Shown in pieces: positions 16,266 through 24,672 of a stretch of 29,192 bases of DNA. The position numbers and the translations under genes were made by a program. Position 1 is the stretch's first letter, and every line of letters starts with the position of its first letter. Under the pieces are notes generated by a model. The model was not told where the DNA came from and searched no databases. It saw nothing but the letters and a program-made list of their open reading frames with translations. Source of the stretch: Caryophanales bacterium UBA3631 (GTDB lineage Bacteria > Bacillota_I > Bacilli_A > RF39 > UBA660); NCBI GenBank assembly GCA_002374055.1, contig DFLA01000047.1, forward strand, positions 193-29,384. Direction: 5' to 3'.

Positions 16266-18110
16266 ATGTTTTATATAGGATTTCCAGTACTATCACTAAT
16301 TTATATTATTATATTATTAATAATATATTTTTCAAAAAAAAGAATAGATCTATTTGAAAATAAAGTAGTTTCAACACTTATGATTATCAATGCAATTGGA
16401 TTAATGCTAGAAATATTATGCTACGTTGTTTTAGTATTCCTAAAAATACAAGACACAACACCAGGAATGTTTATTCTGAAATCATATGTATACTACATGT
16501 ATGTATTTGATTGGGTTCTAACAGGATATATTTGTATGCTAACAAATAAAAAACATGATATAGAAAACTACGACAAAAAAAGATACTACAAAAAAAGCTT
16601 AATCGTATTTTGCCCAATTATAATAATAGGTTTCGTCATAACATTTTTTACAAAACTTCAATACTATAATATTTCACCTAAATACTATACATATGGATTA
16701 AGTATTAACTTCTTAATTTACTTTACATGCATTTTAGCACCATTTTGGATTTATAGATGCATAAATGCAGCAGTAACAAAGGAATCAAGAAAATCTAATA
16801 CAAGAGAATATAACATAAGAATAGGTACAATACTATTAGGAATTATACTAGTAGGAATAACATCAGCCCTTGTACAACTAGTAGATAGAAGTATGCTTAT
16901 AATAACATCAGCACATACAATAATGCTAGTATTAATGTACTTCACAATAGAAAATCCTGATTTACAAATGGTAGAAGAACTAAACAAAAATAGAAAACTA
17001 ACAGAACAAAACCTTGAAGAAAAAACAAACTTCTTGTTCAAAATTTCACAAGATTTAAAAAAACCACTACAAGATATAACAAACATAAGTAATAGCATAT
17101 ATGAAAACACAAATGGCGAAATAAAAGAACAAGCAAAACAAATAAATGCAAACTCAAAACAACTATACACATACGTAAATAATGCATTAGATATTTCAAC
17201 AATGGATATAAAAAATCTAAAAATAGTAAAAGGAACATACAATACAAAAAATTTCTTTGAAGAAATAAAATTAAGAATAAAAGAAGAAATAAAACAACAA
17301 AACAAAGACATAGAACTAAGATATAATATATCAAAAAATATGCCAGAATACCTACAAGGTGATAATACAAAACTAAAACAAGCAATAACATCAATCGCAT
17401 TTGATGCAATAAAACATACAGAAAAAGGATTTATAGAACTAAACGTAGACTCAATTGTAAGATATGGAATATGTAGATTACTAATAGAAATATCAGACTC
17501 AGGAAGAGGAATGGAATTAGAAAAAATAAATGAAATACTAAGTGTATCAAAAGAAATAACACAAGAAGAAATAGAAAAAATAGATAAACTTAATATTTCA
17601 CTTACCTTAGCACATAAAATCATAAAAACATTAAACGGAAGTTTGATAATAAAAAGTGAAATAAATAATGGAACAAACTTTTTAATAGCGATAAATCAAA
17701 AAATAGAAAACAAACAAAATAACCAACAAAAGACACTAGAACAATACTCAAAAAAAATAATAAACCAAAAACAAATAATGATGATAACAAGTAACATACA
17801 AAAAATAAAAGAACTAAAAGAAGAATTAGAAGATATTAATATTGTTTCATCACCATTTCCAAAAGAAAGTTTAGAACAAATAGAAAAACAAAAATTTGAA
17901 TGCATAATAGTTGACGAAGATTTAAACGAAGAAACAGGAATAAATATAATAAAAGAAATAAAAAAAATAAATACAAAAATACCTGTAATAATACTTATAA
18001 GTAAAAAAAATGAATTCTTAAAAAAGCATTATTTAGAAGAAGGCGTTGACGAATACATCATAAAAGATAATCAAGAAGAATATATAAAAAAAATAAAAAA
18101 ATACCTATAG
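16266..18110 (+). CDS. 7TM hybrid sensor protein, apparent pseudo-histidine kinase
   Basis: 614 residues: about seven membrane helices (1-~230), a short coiled segment, a HisKA-like region, an ATPase-like domain and a C-terminal receiver-like domain. Where kinases have S-H-[DE]-L the sequence reads SQDLKKPL, so the phosphoacceptor His is Gln (Q262). The N-box Asn is Asp (FDAIKHT, D380). The G1 box survives (SDSGRGM, D411), and a G2-like GTNF follows. The receiver keeps D550 (IIVDEDL) and K600 (YIIKD), but lacks the acidic pair at its start (MMITSN). It therefore probably cannot autophosphorylate and may signal by conformation, or be a scaffold. It lies 13 bp after the acyl ligase. A DNA-binding output partner is not in the window. 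Confidence 0.8.
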   Translation: MFYIGFPVLSLIYIIILLIIYFSKKRIDLFENKVVSTLMIINAIGLMLEILCYVVLVFLKIQDTTPGMFILKSYVYYMYVFDWVLTGYICMLTNKKHDIENYDKKRYYKKSLIVFCPIIIIGFVITFFTKLQYYNISPKYYTYGLSINFLIYFTCILAPFWIYRCINAAVTKESRKSNTREYNIRIGTILLGIILVGITSALVQLVDRSMLIITSAHTIMLVLMYFTIENPDLQMVEELNKNRKLTEQNLEEKTNFLFKISQDLKKPLQDITNISNSIYENTNGEIKEQAKQINANSKQLYTYVNNALDISTMDIKNLKIVKGTYNTKNFFEEIKLRIKEEIKQQNKDIELRYNISKNMPEYLQGDNTKLKQAITSIAFDAIKHTEKGFIELNVDSIVRYGICRLLIEISDSGRGMELEKINEILSVSKEITQEEIEKIDKLNISLTLAHKIIKTLNGSLIIKSEINNGTNFLIAINQKIENKQNNQQKTLEQYSKKIINQKQIMMITSNIQKIKELKEELEDINIVSSPFPKESLEQIEKQKFECIIVDEDLNEETGINIIKEIKKINTKIPVIILISKKNEFLKKHYLEEGVDEYIIKDNQEEYIKKIKKYL

Positions 18111-18131
18111 TACTGTATAACAGTACTTTTT
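18109..18131 (+). terminator. Short terminator or attenuator after the sensor gene
   Basis: Seven-bp stem AGTACTG/CAGTACT (18109-18115 with 18121-18127), loop TATAA and five T. It overlaps the stop codon. With so short a T tract, part of the transcription may continue into the lipoprotein gene, which has its own TAGGAGG. Confidence 0.65.
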
Positions 18132-18145
18132 GGTAGGAGGAAAAA

Positions 18146-18553
18146 ATGAAAAAAATAATATTAATAATTCCAATACTTATACTAACAGGATGCCTAGGAA
18201 AATCAGGAAAAGGATACATAACAAAAAAATGTGAAAAACTAGAAAATATTAATGGAAAAGTAGTAAAAACAAATATTGAAATAACATCAAAACAAGGTGA
18301 CATAGAAACAATAAAAATAACACAACAATACGACAAAAACATGGATATAGATAAAATAATAATGAGCAAAAAATCAGAACAAAACCTATATAAAAATCTA
18401 GATGGAATACAACTAGATATAAATGAAAATATATTTACATATAACATACAAGCAAACAATATAAATGAAGATTTAAAAGAAAGATTCAATATAAAAAAAG
18501 AACAACATAAACAAATAAAATATTACGAAGAAAATGGATATACATGTAAATAG
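18146..18553 (+). CDS. Small lipoprotein, possibly DUF1307/YehR-like
   Basis: 135 residues. A lipoprotein signal peptide (two Lys, hydrophobic core, lipobox LTGC with C16) means export, lipid attachment and an outward-facing domain. After it come a Lys-rich segment with a second Cys (KKCEKLE), predicted beta-strands and a Cys near the C-terminus (YTCK); these two Cys could pair. Layout and size resemble the DUF1307 lipoproteins, but the match is by general look only. TAGGAGG precedes the ATG by a normal distance. The next gene begins 54 bp on; no convincing promoter lies between, so they are probably co-transcribed. Confidence 0.75.
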   Translation: MKKIILIIPILILTGCLGKSGKGYITKKCEKLENINGKVVKTNIEITSKQGDIETIKITQQYDKNMDIDKIIMSKKSEQNLYKNLDGIQLDINENIFTYNIQANNINEDLKERFNIKKEQHKQIKYYEENGYTCK

Positions 18554-18607
18554 TAGAAAAAATAAAAAAAATATGATAAAATATAAAAGTTAAAAAAAGG
18601 AGAAATT

Positions 18608-20242
18608 ATGGCTGATAAACTATACAAAAAAATAATACAAAATAAAAAAAATACAATAATATTTATACTAATATTAACGCTATTAGCAAGTATTCCAGTA
18701 TTCATATTTCCAGGAATAAAAAAAGGAGATGATGTATACTTCCATCTATCAAGAATATCAGCAATCAGTGATAATATAAAAAATCATACCCTTTTTAATG
18801 GAATATATTCAGAATATTTTAATGGTTACGGATACGCAAATGGACTTTTCTATCCAGACTTATTTTTATACATCCCAGCAATCCTTAAAACACTAGGAAT
18901 GAATATAATAAACTCATATAAAATATTTTTAATACTAATTAATCTATTATCCATAACTTCAATATATATATCAATAAAAGGAATAAGCAAAAATAAATAC
19001 GCTAGCATATTAGGAAGTATAATATATGCATTCGCACCATATAGACTTGTAGATATGTATGAAAGAGCAGCACTAGGAGAAACATTAGCATTTATATTTA
19101 TTCCATTAATTATATATGGAATATATGAAATAATATATAAAGATAAAAAAAAGTTCTATATTTTAACACTAGGAATGACAGGATTAATACTATCACATAT
19201 TGTATCAACATACATAATGGGAATAGTCTTATTCATACTATGTCTAATAAATATAAAAAAACTCCTAAAAGAAAAAAGAATAATTTATATAATATTATCC
19301 GCATTAATAACACTACTACTAACAGCATACTTTATTTTACCAATGCTAGAACAAATGAAATCACAAACATTTTATTATAGTAATACACCAAATATAACAG
19401 AATTCCAACTATCAAAAAGAACAGTACCAATATATTTACTATTTATAGGACTCCCAAACCTAAGAAAAGCAATATTTAATAAATATTGGGTACCATCAGG
19501 AATAGGAATAATATTTATATACCTAATATATAAAAAAATAAAAGCAAAAAAAACAACCGATTTTATAAATCAAACATACAAAATTAGCATTATTTTTCTA
19601 CTATTAACCGCAATAAAACCATTTTGGGATTTAAATATAATAAAAAAAGTATTATATCCAATACAATTTCCTTGGAGACTATACATGGTACCAACATTAC
19701 TGCTAACAATATCAGGCTCAATATTAATAGCAAAAAACAAATCAATTAAAACAATAAAAAACACATTCCTTATCTCAATGATTTCTCTAATATCAATGTT
19801 TGTAATATGCCTAATCCCACCAAGAATCAGAGAAATTAAAGAATATGATGCATCATATGCAGAATACTTGCCAAAAGAAATAAATAGAGAATATATAAAA
19901 AATAGAAATATAACAATTACATCAAATAATGAAGTAGAACACACATTTACAAAAAAAGGGACAACAATGAAAATAGACTTTAAACAAAATCGAGAAGATA
20001 CATATCTAGAACTACCATTAATATATTATAAAGGATACAAAGCATACAATAAAAAAACAGAAATACAAACATTTAAAACAGAAAATGGATTATTGGGAAT
20101 AAAAATAAATAACTTAAAATCAGGAACAATAAACGTATCATACAAAGGCACAAAACTATCAAAAATAACAAAAATAACATCATTAATGTCGTTAGCAGTA
20201 TTTACAATTTACATAACTAAGAAGGTGAAACATGAAAAATAA
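18608..20242 (+). CDS. Polytopic membrane protein, PTPS-related (PF10131-like) GT-C type
   Basis: 544 residues, about ten membrane helices and a soluble C-terminal domain of ~150 residues with a last helix near the end. The first extracytoplasmic loop carries GDDVYFHLSR (D41, D42, H46). An Asp pair there is typical of GT-C glycosyltransferases using lipid-linked sugars. Later motifs YAFAPYRLVDMYERAALGE and FPWRLYM are those of the membrane family misleadingly named '6-pyruvoyl-tetrahydropterin synthase-related'; it does no pterin chemistry. Likely role: adding or handling sugars on an envelope polymer outside the membrane. AAAAAGGAGA precedes the ATG. It overlaps the YfhO-like gene by 11 bp, so the two are coupled. 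Confidence 0.78.
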   Translation: MADKLYKKIIQNKKNTIIFILILTLLASIPVFIFPGIKKGDDVYFHLSRISAISDNIKNHTLFNGIYSEYFNGYGYANGLFYPDLFLYIPAILKTLGMNIINSYKIFLILINLLSITSIYISIKGISKNKYASILGSIIYAFAPYRLVDMYERAALGETLAFIFIPLIIYGIYEIIYKDKKKFYILTLGMTGLILSHIVSTYIMGIVLFILCLINIKKLLKEKRIIYIILSALITLLLTAYFILPMLEQMKSQTFYYSNTPNITEFQLSKRTVPIYLLFIGLPNLRKAIFNKYWVPSGIGIIFIYLIYKKIKAKKTTDFINQTYKISIIFLLLTAIKPFWDLNIIKKVLYPIQFPWRLYMVPTLLLTISGSILIAKNKSIKTIKNTFLISMISLISMFVICLIPPRIREIKEYDASYAEYLPKEINREYIKNRNITITSNNEVEHTFTKKGTTMKIDFKQNREDTYLELPLIYYKGYKAYNKKTEIQTFKTENGLLGIKINNLKSGTINVSYKGTKLSKITKITSLMSLAVFTIYITKKVKHEK

Positions 20243-22727
20243 AAAATATTACATACTATCATTTATAATACCATGTATAATGATGATACTATTATACATA
20301 AGCGTAGGAGTAATAGGAGGAAACAAAAGCATACTAACAGTTGATCTTGCAGACCAATATGTAGCATTCTTTAATTCATTAAAAAACATACTAAATGGAA
20401 CAATAAATCCAATATACTCATTCAGTAAAACATTAGGAGGAAATCTATTTGGAATAATAACATATTACTTAATGAGTCCACTTAATTTAATAATAGTTTT
20501 TTTCAATAGAATAGATATACCAAATGCAATACTAATAATTAACATACTTAAAATAGCACTATGCGGTTTGACAAGCTACATATACTTTTCAAAAACAAAC
20601 AAAGACAATAAAACAAACCTAGCATTCTCAATAATATACTCAATGATGTCATATAATATAGTATATAGTCAAAACATAATGTGGCTAGATGGAGTAATAT
20701 TACTGCCAATAATATTTTTAGGAATAGAAAGATTAATAGAAAAAAAACCAACATTGTTCTACATATCCCTTACAACATCAATAATATGTAACTACTACAT
20801 AGGATATATGTCATGCATAGGCTCATTAATATATTTTATATATAAAGACTACTTAAAAGAAAACAAAATAGTAATAAAAAATATATTAAACTTTATAAAA
20901 TATATAATACTATCAGTTTTAACAAGTAGTATAATACTAATACCATCAATAATATCACTTCTATCAGGTAAAGCAAATGGAATACTAAAAGAATTTATAC
21001 CAAATCAAAAATTTGCACTATTTGATTTGATAACAAGATTTTATATTGGAACATTTAAAAACAAAGATTTAGAAGGTGGCTGTCCAAATATATATATATC
21101 ACTAATAGCCATAGTATTAGTAATTTACTACTTCTACAATAAAAAAGTCAGTACAAAAGAAAAAAAAGCCTCGCTAATACTTCTATCAGTATTCATAATA
21201 AGCTTCATATTTAACCCAATAGATGTAATATGGCATACATTTAAACACCCATATGGATTTCCATTCAGATACTCATTTATATTTGACTTCATACTACTTT
21301 TATTAGCACAAAAAAGCCTAAAAGAATTAAATGAAATAGACAAAAAATTCATAAAAAGATTTATAATGTATGCATTTTTCCTAACACTTATAGTAGACAA
21401 AGTATTATATACAACAACAATGTACTATAAAGCACTCGCGACATTCATATTATTACTAATTTACTTATTCTATTTAACAAAAAACAAAACAATAAAACCA
21501 GCAATAATAATATTAATAATAATAGAACTATTTATAAATAACTTTATAACACTATCAAATATAAAATACCAAGACAAAACACAATATGAAAACATAATAC
21601 AAAAAGAAGGAACAATAATAGATAAACTTAATAAAAAAGAAAACTTCTACAGACTAGAAAAAGACTACTCATATTCAACAAACGATGAGCTATTACTTAA
21701 TTACAACGGAATATCACACTTCAGTTCAGTATATGAACAAAAAAACAATGAATTATTAGGAAAATATCTTGGAATATTTAATAGATTCTATATAACTAAT
21801 TATAAAGGCTCAACACCAGTCACAAACTCACTATTTAACATAAAATATCTATTATCAAAAGAACAAAATCAATACTACAATAAAATAGATACATATAAAG
21901 ACATTAATATATACGAAAATAACTATAATCTTCCAATTGGATTTATGGTAAACGAAAAACTAAAAGATTTAAAGCTAGAAGAATACAACCCATTCGAAAA
22001 CCAAAACAAAATACTAAAAACAATGAATAGCAACATAGAAAACGTATTCATAAAAGAAAACTTTAAAATAAAACTCAATAATCTAAAAAAAGAAACAACA
22101 AAAGAAGAATTAATATATAATAAAATAAATAAAAATGAAAGCGCATCCATTGTATTTGAAATAAACAAAGAAAATACAGGAATATTATATGCATATCTTT
22201 CATCAAAAACGAATAAAAAAATAAACATAAAACTAAATGGAAAAAGCATAACAGATCAAACAAATCAAAACGACTATTATTATAATATATTAGAGTTAAA
22301 AGTAACAGAATTTGAGCCAATAACACTAGAAGTAGAACTATTAGAAGATACACTAAAAATAGGAGACTACATGTTCTACACACTAGATCTAAATAAATTT
22401 AATAACGCAATTAATATATTGAAACAAAACGATAAACTAGAAATAATAAATTATGATAAAAATCAAATACAAGCACAAATAAATGTAACAGAAAATAATA
22501 AAATACTATACACATCAATACCTTATGATAAATCAATAAGAATAGAAGTAGATGGAAATAAAATAGAACCATTAAAAACATTTGATACATTAATTTCACT
22601 AAAACTAGATAAAGGAATTCATACAATAAAAATTAAATATGAATTACCAGGTATAAAAATAGGTATTATATTAAGTATAATAGGAATTGTAACATTTATA
22701 ATAAAAAGAAAAATTGATAGAAAATAA
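20232..22727 (+). CDS. YfhO-family membrane protein (GT-C-like)
   Basis: 831 residues with about 13 membrane helices and a large extracytoplasmic C-terminal part (roughly 450-790) before a last helix and basic tail. The N-terminal loop has TVDLADQYVAFF with D38 and D41, then the FSKTLGGN and MSPLNL motifs of PF09586. The Bacillus and Listeria relatives take part in glycosylating lipoteichoic or wall polymers outside the membrane from lipid-linked sugars. AAGGTG lies inside the end of the previous gene. The pair of GT-C-like proteins suggests a decoration module; a lipid-sugar charging enzyme (CsbB/GtcA type) is not in the window. Confidence 0.85.
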   Translation: MKNKKYYILSFIIPCIMMILLYISVGVIGGNKSILTVDLADQYVAFFNSLKNILNGTINPIYSFSKTLGGNLFGIITYYLMSPLNLIIVFFNRIDIPNAILIINILKIALCGLTSYIYFSKTNKDNKTNLAFSIIYSMMSYNIVYSQNIMWLDGVILLPIIFLGIERLIEKKPTLFYISLTTSIICNYYIGYMSCIGSLIYFIYKDYLKENKIVIKNILNFIKYIILSVLTSSIILIPSIISLLSGKANGILKEFIPNQKFALFDLITRFYIGTFKNKDLEGGCPNIYISLIAIVLVIYYFYNKKVSTKEKKASLILLSVFIISFIFNPIDVIWHTFKHPYGFPFRYSFIFDFILLLLAQKSLKELNEIDKKFIKRFIMYAFFLTLIVDKVLYTTTMYYKALATFILLLIYLFYLTKNKTIKPAIIILIIIELFINNFITLSNIKYQDKTQYENIIQKEGTIIDKLNKKENFYRLEKDYSYSTNDELLLNYNGISHFSSVYEQKNNELLGKYLGIFNRFYITNYKGSTPVTNSLFNIKYLLSKEQNQYYNKIDTYKDINIYENNYNLPIGFMVNEKLKDLKLEEYNPFENQNKILKTMNSNIENVFIKENFKIKLNNLKKETTKEELIYNKINKNESASIVFEINKENTGILYAYLSSKTNKKINIKLNGKSITDQTNQNDYYYNILELKVTEFEPITLEVELLEDTLKIGDYMFYTLDLNKFNNAINILKQNDKLEIINYDKNQIQAQINVTENNKILYTSIPYDKSIRIEVDGNKIEPLKTFDTLISLKLDKGIHTIKIKYELPGIKIGIILSIIGIVTFIIKRKIDRK

Positions 22728-22742
22728 ACTATCAATTTTTTT
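22709..22742. terminator. Bidirectional terminator between convergent genes
   Basis: A 12-bp perfect stem (22709-22720 with 22729-22740), an eight-base loop, and T tracts on both strands. The + gene's TAA (22725-22727) lies in the loop and the - gene's stop (22732-22734) in the stem. One hairpin thus ends both transcripts with no spare DNA. Confidence 0.85.
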
Positions 22743-23316
22743 CAATGAAACAATCATCAATAATTTCAAAATCATAATTATTTAAAATAGATAAATTATT
22801 AATGCTTATCTTAAAATAATAAATAACATCATTTCCATATTCCTTATTAATAATAGAACAATCCCTCAAAACATTATCAATAACTTTTGTATCCTCATAT
22901 CTAAATCTAATAGAACAAATCTTACCGGGTAACAAATTAACAATATTAGCACAACCTAAAGCATCACAACAACCATTTGAATATGCACGAACAAGTCCAT
23001 TAGCGCCTAATTTAGTGCCACCAAAATATCTAACGATACAACATAAAATATGATTCAATCCCTTACTTTCTAAAACATTTAAAATAGGCATACCAGCAGT
23101 TCCACCAGGTTCACCATCATCACTAAACCTTTTAACATTATCCAAAATATAAGCATAACATATGTGAGTAGCGTCCTTATACTTCAAACTCAATTGATCT
23201 AAATGATTCTTAATATCATCACTACAATCAACCCTGAATAAAAAAGTAATAAACTTAGACTTCTTAATAATAACCTCATTTAAAACATCATCTTTTATTG
23301 ATAACAAACTATTCAT
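22732..23316 (-). CDS. yigZ: YigZ/IMPACT family protein (UPF0029)
   Basis: 194 residues. The IMPACT N-terminal domain motifs are plain: KSKFI near residue 20, THICYAY near 50, FSDDGEPGGTAG near 64-75, and RYFGGTKLGANGLVRAY near 95-111. A smaller C-terminal alpha/beta domain follows. Eukaryotic IMPACT modulates Gcn2; the bacterial role is unsettled, with a link to translation suspected. The same frame stays open upstream, but the ATG at 23316 fits the family start (MNSLLSIKDD). It lies one base after the stop of the DUF192 gene, so the two are co-transcribed from the divergent promoter. Codons mostly end in T, unlike the + strand genes. Confidence 0.88.
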   Translation of the reverse strand: MNSLLSIKDDVLNEVIIKKSKFITFLFRVDCSDDIKNHLDQLSLKYKDATHICYAYILDNVKRFSDDGEPGGTAGMPILNVLESKGLNHILCCIVRYFGGTKLGANGLVRAYSNGCCDALGCANIVNLLPGKICSIRFRYEDTKVIDNVLRDCSIINKEYGNDVIYYFKISINNLSILNNYDFEIIDDCFIEKN

Positions 23317-23317
23317 A

Positions 23318-23632
23318 TTAATCACAAACCTTAACTTTTTTAATATTAGTCTTAATACTACCGCTAGGTAACTCATAAGTATTATAAACACCTTTTTTAG
23401 GTAAAATAACTCTCCAAGGCTTAACATTTTTAAAAATAAACAAAACATTATCATCCTTATCAGTCATAACAACATCAATATTAGTACTCATAAAAAAAGT
23501 ATGAATGCTATTACACTTGCCAAATCTCATACAATAGTCAAAATTTTTAACAAACATTAAACCTTTAAAACGTTCACTAAAAGAAATACAATCAACTAAA
23601 CTATATTTTTTTTTATCAATTAAAACCTTCAT
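23318..23632 (-). CDS. DUF192 family protein
   Basis: 104 residues, the usual size of a bare DUF192 domain. The family pattern is visible: ERFKGLMF near the N-terminus, HTFFMSTNIDVVMTD in the middle (the common form has MxxTxxPLD), KPWRVILPKKG, then YELPSG near the end. There is no signal peptide, so it should be cytoplasmic. The function is unknown. The frame is open upstream to 23761, but GGTGA followed by ATG at 23632 gives a proper ribosome site, and the longer reading would overlap the flp promoter and gene. Its stop is followed after one base by the yigZ ATG. Confidence 0.8.
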   Translation of the reverse strand: MKVLIDKKKYSLVDCISFSERFKGLMFVKNFDYCMRFGKCNSIHTFFMSTNIDVVMTDKDDNVLFIFKNVKPWRVILPKKGVYNTYELPSGSIKTNIKKVKVCD

Positions 23633-23647
23633 AAAATCACCAAACAT

Positions 23648-23676
23648 AATATAACACAAAAAACAACAATTGACAA
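23648..23676 (-). promoter_or_regulatory. Probable - strand promoter for DUF192-yigZ
   Basis: On the - strand TTGTCA (23676-23671), 17 bp, then TATATT (23653-23648). Its -35 overlaps the -35 of the divergent flp promoter. Confidence 0.5.
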
Positions 23677-23698
23677 ACAAAAATAAATCTTGTATACT
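23670..23698 (+). promoter_or_regulatory. Promoter of the flp pilin gene
   Basis: TTGACA (23670-23675), a 17-bp spacer and TATACT (23693-23698): a strong sigma-A-type promoter, suited to a major pilin. GAGGG precedes the ATG at 23734. Confidence 0.8.
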
Positions 23699-23733
23699 AA
23701 TTATAAACAATACTTCAAGAATAGAGGGATAAT

Positions 23734-23925
23734 ATGAAACTAAATAACAAAGGACAAGCACTAGTAGAATACTTATTAATAATTGCAGTAATAAGTGTTA
23801 TTGCAGTCAGTGTCGTAAAATTATTAGGTGGTTATCTACAAGACTCTATAACAAAGTCATCCTGTAATTTAGTTGACAAAGTATATGTAGAAGGAGATAA
23901 ACCAGGACAAGGTACATGCCAATAA
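23734..23925 (+). CDS. flp: Flp/Tad-type pilin subunit
   Basis: 63 residues, the typical size of class IVb Flp pilins. The short leader MKLNNKG is followed by QALVEYLLI: processing after G7 leaves Glu at +5 and Tyr at +6, the Flp signature. A ~22-residue hydrophobic helix follows, then a short polar tail with two Cys, one in SSCNLVDK and one next to the C-terminus. It should form the pilus shaft. It has its own strong promoter and is followed directly by a terminator, so it can be made in excess over the assembly proteins. The peptidase needed to process it is not in the window. Confidence 0.92.
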   Translation: MKLNNKGQALVEYLLIIAVISVIAVSVVKLLGGYLQDSITKSSCNLVDKVYVEGDKPGQGTCQ

Positions 23926-23947
23926 TCCGTAAAAGGATTATTTTTTT
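23921..23947 (+). terminator. Terminator after flp
   Basis: Stem AATAATCC/GGATTATT around the loop GTAAAA (core 23923-23928 with 23935-23940), then seven T. The stem begins inside the stop codon and the T tract enters the next promoter's -35. Confidence 0.85.
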
Positions 23948-23974
23948 GACATTCTAAAGACATTTTGATATAAT
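23946..23974 (+). promoter_or_regulatory. Promoter for the tad assembly genes
   Basis: Perfect TTGACA (23946-23951), 17 bp and TATAAT (23969-23974). The first two bases of the -35 are the last two T of the flp terminator. Confidence 0.85.
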
Positions 23975-24000
23975 TTAATAGATGATAGGATAGTGATAAT

Positions 24001-24330
24001 ATGAAGAATAAAGGACAGGCTTTAATAGAATTTATTATTATATTACCAGTTATCCTAATTATATTATTATATATAGTAGAATTTGGAACAATAACACTAA
24101 AAAAGTACGAACTAGAATCAAATATAGAATTAATAACAGAACTATATCAAGATGGAAATCAAGAGAAACTAAACGAATACTTAAATAAAAATAATATAAA
24201 CCTTACATACGAAAAAAACGATCAACTAACAACACTAATAATAACAAAAAACATAAAAACTAATACACCATTAATAAATAAAATTCTAGGTAACCAAATA
24301 AAAACGAAAAGGACAATATATGAAAAATAA
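24001..24330 (+). CDS. TadE-like minor pilin
   Basis: 109 residues. The leader MKNKG is followed by QALIEFIIILP: a Flp/TadE processing site with Glu at +5 and Phe at +6, then a ~22-residue hydrophobic helix. The remaining ~75 residues are a polar extracytoplasmic domain rich in Asn and Lys, without Cys. TadE-type pseudopilins are processed by the same peptidase as Flp and are needed for pilus assembly or sit in the fibre as minor parts. It is the first gene after the 23946 promoter and overlaps the next by 11 bp. Confidence 0.82.
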   Translation: MKNKGQALIEFIIILPVILIILLYIVEFGTITLKKYELESNIELITELYQDGNQEKLNEYLNKNNINLTYEKNDQLTTLIITKNIKTNTPLINKILGNQIKTKRTIYEK

Positions 24331-24670
24331 TGGTCAAGTACTAGTATTATTTGTTATACTACTACCAGTTATACTATTAACACTAATTATTACAATAGAA
24401 ATAGGAAATCTATACCTAGAAAAACAAAAAAATCAAAACACAATAAAAAATATAATTAGAGAAAATCTAAAAGAACCAAATAGCGAAAAAATTAATACAT
24501 TAATAGAAAAAAATATAAAAAATATAGACCAAAAAAATATATTCGTTAGTGATGATGAAATAAGAATATACATAAAACAAAATAGAACAATATTTGGAAA
24601 AGAAATAACAATAGAATATAAATATAAAGGAATAAAACAAGACGAGAATATAAATATAAGCGAGGGATAA
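24320..24670 (+). CDS. TadG/TadE-like pilus protein
   Basis: 116 residues. MKNNG/QVLVLFVILLPVILL is a TadE/TadG-like N-terminus, but the Glu at +5 of true pilins is Leu here, which is more like TadG-type proteins. One hydrophobic helix (to ~28) and a polar domain follow. Real TadG proteins are usually much longer, so this is a short form; it has no Cys or visible metal-binding motif. It probably partners the preceding TadE-like protein, to which it is coupled by an 11-bp overlap. The next gene (TadZ) begins two bases after its stop. Confidence 0.72.
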   Translation: MKNNGQVLVLFVILLPVILLTLIITIEIGNLYLEKQKNQNTIKNIIRENLKEPNSEKINTLIEKNIKNIDQKNIFVSDDEIRIYIKQNRTIFGKEITIEYKYKGIKQDENINISEG

Positions 24671-24672
24671 AT

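Noticed and set aside
16751..17623. 290-codon open frame on the - strand inside the sensor gene
   Set aside because: A shadow caused by the rarity of TTA, CTA and TCA on the + strand in that phase. It is Phe/Ile/Ser-rich and has no domain or start signal, while the + frame has clear sensor domains.
23317..23761. Longer N-terminal forms of the yigZ and DUF192 proteins
   Set aside because: The extra residues are hydrophobic and unlike the families. They run into the neighbouring gene or promoter, and proper ribosome sites fit the shorter starts.
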